DNA from: Candidatus Sumerlaeota bacterium
GTDB lineage: Bacteria; Sumerlaeota; Sumerlaeia; JADFCT01
Assembly (NCBI GenBank): GCA_026398575.1
Contig: JAPLSP010000779.1
Location: 1-7,034, forward strand
Direction of reading: 5' to 3'
Length of the DNA stretch: 7,034 bases
In this document: positions 1 to 4,934 of the stretch, piece by piece
Layout: each line of letters begins with the position of its first letter
Numbering within the stretch: position 1 is the first letter of the stretch
The notes under the pieces: model-generated
The model's database searches: none
Seen by the model: the letters and a program-made list of their open reading frames with translations, nothing else
Told to the model about the DNA's origin: nothing
Program-made: the position numbers and the translations under genes

Positions 1-2859
1 GACGCGGCGGATGTCTTCCCCCAGCGCATACGCGTCACCAGCGTAATGTATGCGCAGAAGCTGGCCCGCGACGGCGAAGGATCGGGACTGAACGCAGACC
101 TGCTCGATGGCCGCCATGGCGCGGACTTCCCCACGACCACCGCGCTGGCCACCGGGCTGGCAGGCAAAGCCGACGCGGCGCACTTGCACAATCTGCAGGA
201 CTTGGGCGGCGCGATCACCGATGCGCAAGTCCCGGATGACATCACGATCCAACGCGCCGCCAGCGCCGGGAGAGCGGATTCAGCCGCCAGCGCCGACACC
301 GCCACGACGGCGGCATTCGCCAACGCGGCGGGCACGGCGTTTCTGGCGGACGTCGCCACGACGGCCTCGTACGCCGCCAATGCCGGCGCGGCCATTTACG
401 CTGCCAATGCGGGAACCGCCGCTTATGCCGCCGCCGCCCGGAACGCCGAGCGCCTGGGCGAATTGCTCGCGACGGATTTTGCCACCACGGAGAATTTGGC
501 CAGCGGGCTGGCGGGAAAATCGGACACGGTCCATGCGCACAACCTCCAAGACCTCGGTGGCGCGGTGACGGATGCGCAGGTGCCCGATGACATAACGATC
601 CTGCGCGCCGCGCAGGCCGATACCGCCACCAGCGCCTCCTTCGCCGATCTCGCCGACTTCGCCACCGACGCCGACCACGCCACCACGGTGGCGTTTGCCG
701 ACGTGGCGGACGTGGCGATCAACGCCGATTGGGCCTCCACGGCGAGTTATGCGGATGCGGCGGACCGGGCGGCGTTGGCCGACTTCGCCACGCAGGCGGC
801 AAATGCGGACAATGCCAACAACGCGGCCTTTGCGGATCTCGCCACTACGGCGATATACGCGGACGCCGCTTATGCGGCCATGCTCGCCGACACCGCCACC
901 ACGGCGGCTTACGCCGACGACGCCGGGGCGGCGCTCTACGCCGCCGCCGCGCGCAACGCCGAGCGGCTCAACGAATTGCTCGACACGGACTTCGTTACGA
1001 CTCAAATTTTTGACATCGCTCTGGCGGGAAAGGCCGATCTCGTTCACTTGCATAACCTGCAAGACATGGGCGGCGCCGTCACCGACGCGCAGGTGCCGGA
1101 CGACATCACCGTCAATGAGGCGGCCAACGCCGCCAACGCCGCGCGCCTCGGCGGATTGCTCGATACTGACTTCGTCACTACTGCTGTCCATGCCGCCGAT
1201 CTGGCGGGCAAGGCCGATGTCATTCATGCGCACAATCTGCAGGACCTTGGCGGCGCAGTCACTGACGCGCAAGTGCCCGACGACATCACTGTCAATCTGG
1301 CGGCCAACGCCACCAATGCCGCGCGCCTCGGCGGATTGCTCGACACCGACTTCGTCACCACCGCTATCCACGCAGCCGATCTGGCAGGCAAGGCCGATGT
1401 CATTCATGCGCACAATCTGCAGGACCTTGGCGGCGCCGTCACCGACGCGCAAGTGCCGAATGACATCACCATCATCGAGCATGACTCGCTGCAAACCATT
1501 ACCGACCGCGGCGCCGCAACCACCCAAGCCATGCAGATCGCCAATGCAACCGCCGCCGTCAGCACGTTCACGGGCGCTCTGACCGTTGCGGGCGGCGCGG
1601 GCGTTGGCGGCGCGCTGCACGTCAGCGATTCGATTTACACCCAGGGACAAAAGGTGTTCACCTGGCATTCTGTGTCAGCCAACACGCTGGCCCAACCCAA
1701 TTGCGGCTACGTTTTGGCCGACACCACGGAAACCATCACCATCACGCTTCCCTCCGCGATCGCCGTCGGAGACGTGGTGCGCGTCAACGGCATCGGAGCG
1801 GGCGGCTGGCGAATCGAGCAAAATTGGTCCCAAAAAATCCGAATCACCGATTTGAATATCCCCACGGGCTATATGGATATGACGCGATTGGGCGTAAAAA
1901 CCTGGGCGGCGATCGCCTCGTCATGGGACGGCAAGCGAATGGTCGCCTGTGACGGAAGCGGCGCCATAGTCTATACCTCGGATTCCGGGATCAGCTGGTC
2001 AACCGTGTCGGTTACAGGGGCCGGACTTGCCCTTGCCTCTTCGTCCGAGGGCGGCCGGGTAGCCATGGGCGGGTACGGCGTTGTCTCCGTTTCCACCGAC
2101 GGCGGTACGAGCTGGAGCACAAAAACGCCGCCGGGAACTTCGGGCTTTTACTCCGCGATCGCCATGGATAGCGCCGGCGCAAAAATATACGTCTGCAATA
2201 AAGATACAAATATTCATGCATCCAGTGATTTCGGCGACACATGGACAACACAGGCAACTGCGCGCACATGGACTGGAATCGCCTCTTCTGCGCCCGGCTA
2301 CCAACTCGCCGCATGCGCGGACGCAGACCAGATATATATTTCGCAGGATTCCGGCGGCACATGGTCCCCAAAGGCCGCAAGCCGCAGCTGGACGGCCATT
2401 GCCTCTTCCGCGGATTTCAGAGTCCTTGCCGCCACCGTCAACGGTGATCAGATTTACATGTCTTATGACTATGGCGAGACGTGGGTTCCCCGTTCGGTCA
2501 GTCGCGCATGGAAAGGCATCGCCATGTCGCCGGATGGAACAAAGATCATCGCCGGAGCGTCCGGCGGTGACGCCGGCGCCTATTATTCCACCGATTCCGG
2601 AGTGACTTGGAAATACCTTATTGCGGGAGGCGGCAATGCTTATGCCTGCCTTGCGATATCGGCCGATGGCGGACAGGTTGTCATTGGACAATTTAATGGC
2701 TACCTTTGGCGGCAGGTTTCGTTTCCCAGCCGGGCTTATACATACAACGGCCCCAGTTATCATCTGGGGGGTGGACCCTGTACCGCGGTGGAACTGCAGT
2801 ATGTGGGCAATAATACTTTTGTTCCAATCAGCTATGTCGGATCGCTGGGCTTTGACTGA
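1..2859 (+). CDS. Giant repeat protein: tail-fibre-like repeats plus Asp-box beta-propeller (5' partial)
   Basis: The frame is open from base 1 through the first ATG at 46, and the residues before it (ending RIRVTSVMYAQKLA) resemble the 'R-x-x-L-T-S-V-P-Y-A' segment found after the N-terminal domain of similar surface proteins. The true start is therefore probably upstream of the window. Order of parts: an LNADLLDG-type motif at about 88; five copies of a segment centred on HNLQDLGG (188-1440); two Ala-rich nonapeptide blocks (304-438, 628-951); a Gly-rich GALTVAGGAGVGG linker (about 1576-1614) like those of phage tail fibres; a beta-rich domain (about 1660-1850); six Asp-boxes (1975-2610); and a short C-terminal beta segment ending SYVGSLGFD. 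Asp-boxes are known from sialidases, sortilins and BNR/Ycf48-like propellers. I infer an elongated extracellular or cell-surface fibre with a propeller head. Ligand and enzymatic activity are unknown, and I see no catalytic signature. The reading frame is intact. Confidence 0.85.
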   Translation, partial: DAADVFPQRIRVTSVMYAQKLARDGEGSGLNADLLDGRHGADFPTTTALATGLAGKADAAHLHNLQDLGGAITDAQVPDDITIQRAASAGRADSAASADTATTAAFANAAGTAFLADVATTASYAANAGAAIYAANAGTAAYAAAARNAERLGELLATDFATTENLASGLAGKSDTVHAHNLQDLGGAVTDAQVPDDITILRAAQADTATSASFADLADFATDADHATTVAFADVADVAINADWASTASYADAADRAALADFATQAANADNANNAAFADLATTAIYADAAYAAMLADTATTAAYADDAGAALYAAAARNAERLNELLDTDFVTTQIFDIALAGKADLVHLHNLQDMGGAVTDAQVPDDITVNEAANAANAARLGGLLDTDFVTTAVHAADLAGKADVIHAHNLQDLGGAVTDAQVPDDITVNLAANATNAARLGGLLDTDFVTTAIHAADLAGKADVIHAHNLQDLGGAVTDAQVPNDITIIEHDSLQTITDRGAATTQAMQIANATAAVSTFTGALTVAGGAGVGGALHVSDSIYTQGQKVFTWHSVSANTLAQPNCGYVLADTTETITITLPSAIAVGDVVRVNGIGAGGWRIEQNWSQKIRITDLNIPTGYMDMTRLGVKTWAAIASSWDGKRMVACDGSGAIVYTSDSGISWSTVSVTGAGLALASSSEGGRVAMGGYGVVSVSTDGGTSWSTKTPPGTSGFYSAIAMDSAGAKIYVCNKDTNIHASSDFGDTWTTQATARTWTGIASSAPGYQLAACADADQIYISQDSGGTWSPKAASRSWTAIASSADFRVLAATVNGDQIYMSYDYGETWVPRSVSRAWKGIAMSPDGTKIIAGASGGDAGAYYSTDSGVTWKYLIAGGGNAYACLAISADGGQVVIGQFNGYLWRQVSFPSRAYTYNGPSYHLGGGPCTAVELQYVGNNTFVPISYVGSLGFD
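304..438 (+). repeat. Ala-rich nonapeptide repeats, block 1 (5 x 27 bp)
   Basis: Five consecutive nine-residue units: TTAAFANAA, GTAFLADVA, TTASYAANA, GAAIYAANA, GTAAYAAAA. Ala is nearly fixed at positions 3, 6 and 9, with an aromatic or hydrophobic residue at 5 and Asn/Asp usually at 7 (or Asn at 8). Weaker related residues precede the block from about 250. The block ends at RNAERL, where the next HNLQDLGG-type unit begins. Confidence 0.9.
628..951 (+). repeat. Ala-rich nonapeptide repeats, block 2 (12 x 27 bp, 18-residue super-period)
   Basis: Twelve consecutive nine-residue units in exact register, from TSASFADLA to GAALYAAAA. The consensus is roughly T-T-A-x-[Y/F]-A-D-x-A. Units alternate in character, so the block also reads as six 18-residue pairs, for example TTVAFADVA + DVAINADWA and STASYADAA + DRAALADFA. 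It ends with the same AAAARNAERL junction as block 1, showing that both blocks were built from, or copied with, the same flank. Confidence 0.92.
961..1470 (+). repeat. 180-bp tandem direct repeat inside the giant gene (about 2.8 copies)
   Basis: Copies start at 961, 1141 and 1321 with an exact 180-bp period. Between the last two copies I count 14 differences over 150 bp, including one perfect 50-bp match (1207-1256 against 1387-1436). The first copy is more diverged. Most differences are at third codon positions, so the duplicates are recent but under protein-level constraint. Copy number could vary between strains by slippage or recombination. Confidence 0.93.
1975..2610 (+). other. Six Asp-box motifs defining a beta-propeller
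   Basis: The motifs are TSDSGISW (1975), STDGGTSW (2092), SSDFGDTW (2221), SQDSGGTW (2341), SYDYGETW (2461) and STDSGVTW (2587). They fit the Asp-box consensus S-x-D-x-G-x-T-W and are spaced 39, 43, 40, 40 and 42 residues apart. Between them recurs W-x-x-IA-[S/M]-S. A further blade-like segment without a box (about 2638-2730, ending GYLWRQVSF) suggests six or seven blades. Asp-boxes are structural turns and do not by themselves imply sialidase activity. No sialidase Arg triad or FRIP motif is evident. Confidence 0.88.
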
Positions 2860-3383
2860 AAGGGGCAGGCGCGTTTTTGAGCGAGCAGGTCAATATACGC
2901 CCCTTCGATGAGTTGGGATGATTCGACGCCGAGCCGCTCCAACAGCGCATGCGCCTCGGCAATGCCGGCTTCTATCGGCTCTCCATCTTTTAGAACGACT
3001 TCAATCTCAAGGAAGTCGCCAAGGTGTTTGACGCAGTCCAGATGGATTCGCGTGCGCCCGGCGATAAACAGCGTGCGTCTCTTCTCAACCCTGCCGACTT
3101 GCCCATTCGACTGCGATAGCAATTCCCGCAGCGTATTGGGTGAGCAGGTTGGCGCGATCAGATAAAAGCACTCCTTGGGCCCCTGCTGATCCGGGCGGCG
3201 ATAAAAGATGAGCTCGCCCCGATCATCGCAGAAGATTCTCAGCTTCAATCTTCCGCCCTCACAGCGGAAGAACGTGTCATCCTGCGCGATCTCAACAGGA
3301 CCCTCTGCAGCAAGCGCCGCAGCCTTTGGAATGAGCGCCTCAACGCTCTCTATCCGCGCCTTGATTTCAATGTTGCGTGCCAT
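2832..3383 (-). CDS. CYTH-domain protein (class IV adenylate cyclase / triphosphatase superfamily)
   Basis: 183 residues from an ATG at 3383. The N-terminus MARNIEIKAR carries the CYTH ExK core; the first Glu of the classical ExExK is Asn here, as I recall for this bacterial subgroup. Other tunnel residues are visible: LKLRIF (about 47), ELIFYRR (about 57), VEKRRTLF (about 99), RIHLD (about 112), and the metal-binding pair in DFLEIEVVL (about 123). CYTH enzymes act on triphosphates (inorganic triphosphate, thiamine triphosphate, or ATP to cAMP), and the substrate cannot be told from sequence. It is probably cytosolic, since no signal peptide is seen. The family usually ends near GAYIDLL; here about 15 further residues run across the 3' end of the convergent repeat gene, overlapping it by 28 bases. 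The ribosome binding site is weak (TTGAGA about 10 bases upstream). No operon partner is visible. Confidence 0.88.
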   Translation of the reverse strand: MARNIEIKARIESVEALIPKAAALAAEGPVEIAQDDTFFRCEGGRLKLRIFCDDRGELIFYRRPDQQGPKECFYLIAPTCSPNTLRELLSQSNGQVGRVEKRRTLFIAGRTRIHLDCVKHLGDFLEIEVVLKDGEPIEAGIAEAHALLERLGVESSQLIEGAYIDLLAQKRACPFQSKPSDPT

Positions 3384-3401
3384 GGTCAGTTGATCTCAAA
3401 G

Positions 3402-3430
3402 ATATTGAATCAGAGCGCTTTTTCTGACAA
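3402..3430 (-). promoter_or_regulatory. Possible sigma-70-like promoter of the CYTH gene
   Basis: On the minus strand TTGTCA (3430-3425) matches the -35 consensus at 5 of 6 positions. It lies 17 bases before CAATAT (3407-3402), a poor -10 box (3 of 6). The -35 candidate falls within one of the TCTGACAAAA repeats, which would place that repeat in an operator-like position. Weak evidence. Confidence 0.22.
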
Positions 3431-3524
3431 AATAATGTCTGACAAAACAATAAAAACACGTTGCCGCCGAATCAGGCAGGAATAGATTGGTGCCATTATT
3501 TTCTCGCACATTGTTTTGTCAGAC
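3423..3524. repeat. Inverted repeat plus tandem copy of a TCTGACAAAAyAAT motif
   Basis: GTCTGACAAAACAAT at 3437-3451 is perfectly complementary to 3510-3524 (15-bp arms, 58-base loop). Immediately left, 3423-3436 holds a further direct copy with one mismatch (T for C at position 10). So three copies of one 14-mer lie within 102 bp in a non-coding, AT-rich gap between the CYTH start and the Rhs remnant. It could be an operator for a dimeric regulator, the end structure of a small MITE-like element, or a long-range RNA hairpin. No target-site duplication is evident. Confidence 0.75.
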
Positions 3525-3594
3525 CTTTTCCAGCACGCCAAGGTAGCTCGGCTGAAATGCGCGCCTGAATTGCTGGGAGGTGGAGCAATTATGG

Positions 3595-4250
3595 TCAAGA
3601 TCGCTTCTGTCCTAAATATTTTTCATACACGCGGCGATTGCCGGCGTCGTACGCATACCAGACGTTCTTGCTTCCGTCATCACCCCGAACCAGTAGGCTT
3701 TAAATTTCTTCCAGTTTCCGAGGCCATCCAGATTCGCATCGTTCACCAGCCCTCACGCCAGCGATTTATCCAGTTCGCTCCGTCCCTGAGCGCCGTGCTG
3801 ATCAGGCCGCGCGAATATCCCAGCAATCGGTTTGAGGAATCATAGCTGTAATTTTGATTATTCATATTTCGCGATCACACCCACCGCCGTCGGCCCGGCG
3901 TCCGAAATCTCATCCACCGCGCCGCCCGCATGATAGGAATATTCAATCACGCGCCCGTTGAGATGAACAAGGGATTTCTTGTAGGCGGATTCATAATTCG
4001 TCGTCATTGCGTTAGCGAAAAGATGAACGTTCCCGAAATTGGCGTCGGAGTTTAATAACCTGTCCCGGAAATTGACGCATAAGATGCGTTTCACTGGACG
4101 GATACGATGTATCGCGACGCGCTGCCATCCGTAAAACTCGCGGTGCAAAGGCAGTTGAAGGCGTACCACGAGAGGGTGAGCATGCATTTGATATAATTTA
4201 ATCACCTGGAAATTATATGCGCCTATATTATTGGAAGTGAAATATAGCAC
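3595..4250 (-). pseudogene. Decayed Rhs/YD-repeat protein fragment
   Basis: Rhs-like residues appear in order but in shifting frames. Frame A (4250 to 3858) ends with NGRVIEYSYHAGGAVDEI followed by GVIAKYE and a stop. Frame B (3865 to 3743) reads NYSYDSSNRLLGYSRG, a clear YD-type repeat. Frame C (from 3746) reads LDGLGNWKKFK, matching the 'LDALGNW' segment that follows in Rhs proteins. Frame D (3681 to 3595) reads NVWYAYDAGNRRVYEKYLG. In intact Rhs proteins a longer stretch separates the first two motifs, so there is probably an internal deletion as well as three frame changes. The first roughly 85 codons of frame A are not convincingly Rhs. Intact Rhs proteins form secreted shells, often delivering C-terminal toxins; no toxin domain is present here. 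It is very unlikely to make a product. Confidence 0.72.
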
Positions 4251-4325
4251 TAGGAAAGCTCAATTGCCAGAGCATCACATTTCAGATTTCCGCTTTTCAA
4301 GGTCTGACCCTGACCCCTTCTGGCA
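4251..4325. other. Junction segment, possible mobile-element debris
   Basis: This lies between the Rhs remnant and the truncated sulfatase. On the minus strand GGGGTCAGGGTCAGACC (4317-4301) interrupts sulfatase homology and contains the tandem hexamer GGGTCA. Similar 'GGGGTCAG..' ends are, from memory, common beside REP-associated tyrosine transposases and related small elements. No transposase is present. Just left (4191-4247) the sequence is AT-rich with two small hairpins (arms 4191-4199/4210-4218 and 4223-4229/4241-4247). I see no gene here. Confidence 0.3.
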
Positions 4326-4601
4326 GCTCAGGCCGGTCATCAAGGCTGCCCGGGTCGGCGCACACTTGGCGTTGTTGAAACAGTTCAGGAAAGTTACCCC
4401 CTCCCTCGACAGCCGGTCCAGATGTGGTGTCCGAGCCTCGCCGCCCATATAGCCAGGGTCAGAATAGCCCATGTCATCCGCGAGGATGATTACGATGTTG
4501 GGCTTGGCCGGGGGCTTCGCAGGTTCAGCGGCCCGGAGCAAGCTCAGTGACGCGAGCAGCAGCGAAGCGATTAAAAGCACGCTGGTCTGTCGAATTTTCA
4601 T
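4275..4601 (-). pseudogene. Truncated exported sulfatase, N-terminal fragment
   Basis: An ATG at 4601 opens a signal peptide (KIRQTSVLLIASLLLASLSL, cleavage near RAA-EP), then a Pro-rich spacer and a typical sulfatase start: PNIVIILADDMGYSD with the metal-binding D42/D43, TPHLDRLSREGVTF, and CAPTRAALMTG at residues 80-90. C80 would be the Cys that formylglycine-generating enzyme converts to formylglycine. Homology stops at about residue 92 and the frame ends after 16 foreign residues (including KGSGSDLEKRKSEM). Arylsulfatases are usually 450-550 residues, so about four fifths is missing, including the central Lys/His residues and the C-terminal metal ligands. It cannot be an active enzyme. 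It was the third gene of the operon, downstream of the GH127 fragment. The loss is probably due to insertion or recombination at about 4320. Confidence 0.85.
4555..4587 (-). repeat. 33-bp direct repeat, copy in the truncated sulfatase leader
   Basis: Identical over 33 bp to 6286-6318. It encodes TSVLLIASLLL of the signal peptide. Flanks differ immediately on the start-codon side and become only patchily similar on the mature-protein side. Confidence 0.95.
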
Positions 4602-4608
4602 GGGCTTG

Positions 4609-4614
4609 CTCCTT
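4609..4614 (-). promoter_or_regulatory. Ribosome binding site AAGGAG of the truncated sulfatase
   Basis: A six-base Shine-Dalgarno match seven bases before the ATG at 4601. It fixes that start and is the clearest ribosome binding site in the window. It lies inside the out-of-family 3' part of the GH127 reading frame. A TAG at 4628-4626 in another frame is the natural place for the preceding gene to have ended. Confidence 0.8.
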
Positions 4615-4934
4615 TTGATACTTGCCTAATTGATCTTTATTACGCGTGTCATGTTCTTTTCCATCGGCACGATAAGCATCCAGCCAGATCTTGCCCGGTT
4701 TGCGCCCGGCGACGATGGCGAAATTGTCAATCTTCCCCTGCGTCTCCGCGAGATCCAACAGACCGGGGATCGTCACTTTCTGAAGCGTTTCCAGCCGAGG
4801 GGACCAGAAGGCATCGTCCACTCTTACTTGGTTGAATGGAACCGCTCGCAGTCCGGTACGAGGCTGCGGTTCTGCGCCGGCGGCATGCAGCGCAGCCAGC
4901 GGCGCTAGCAGCAAGGCGGTGAGTAGCGTGTGTT

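Larger units (their letters stand above)
88..1473 (+). repeat. Five copies of a 57-60-residue 'HNLQDLGG' protein repeat
   Basis: Each copy runs roughly as [L/R]-x-x-LL-x-[T/G]-x-x-[A/D]-F-x-TT, then LAGKAD-x-x-H-x-HNLQDLGG, then A[V/I]TDAQVPDDIT. The second His of H-x-HNLQ lies at 187, 538, 1051, 1231 and 1411. The spacing is 117, 171, 60 and 60 residues because the Ala-rich nonapeptide blocks are inserted between copies 1/2 and 2/3, while copies 3, 4 and 5 are directly tandem. The 'LLDG/LLDTDF' start resembles repeats in phage tail fibres. A structural role, perhaps trimerisation or capping between fibre segments, is inference. Confidence 0.9.

Noticed and set aside
304..951. 27-bp periodic repeats considered as a CRISPR-like or minisatellite array
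   Set aside because: The units vary at the DNA level and are conserved as amino acids in one continuous reading frame. There are no unique spacers between identical repeats.
695..1582. A 295-codon Pro/Arg/Thr-rich plus-strand frame
   Set aside because: Out-of-frame reading of the same repeats; composition is typical of a shifted Ala/Asp-rich gene.
280..1668. A 462-codon open frame on the minus strand opposite the Ala-rich repeats
   Set aside because: It mirrors the GC-rich repeats of the plus-strand gene, is Arg/Gly/Val-rich with the same periodicity, and has no ribosome binding site or family features. A shadow frame.
1975..2610. Sialidase activity for the propeller
   Set aside because: Asp-boxes alone are structural; no FRIP motif, Arg triad or nucleophilic Tyr context could be identified.
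3410..3598. A 62-codon minus-strand frame across the inverted repeat
   Set aside because: Runs through both arms of the repeat, low-complexity composition, no ribosome binding site; more likely non-coding.
3516..3845. A 109-codon plus-strand frame with TTG start
   Set aside because: Antisense to the Rhs remnant, which explains the sequence better; no recognisable domain.
4191..4247. Two small AT-rich hairpins as terminators
   Set aside because: The arms are AT-only or nearly so, there is no GC stem followed by a T-run, and no intact gene ends here.
3518..4308. GTCAGACCTT at 3518-3527 inverted at 4299-4308, as possible transposon ends around the Rhs remnant
   Set aside because: Only 10 bp, with flanks that do not match. 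A pair this long is expected fairly often by chance among all pairs in about 800 bp, and no transposase or target duplication is visible.
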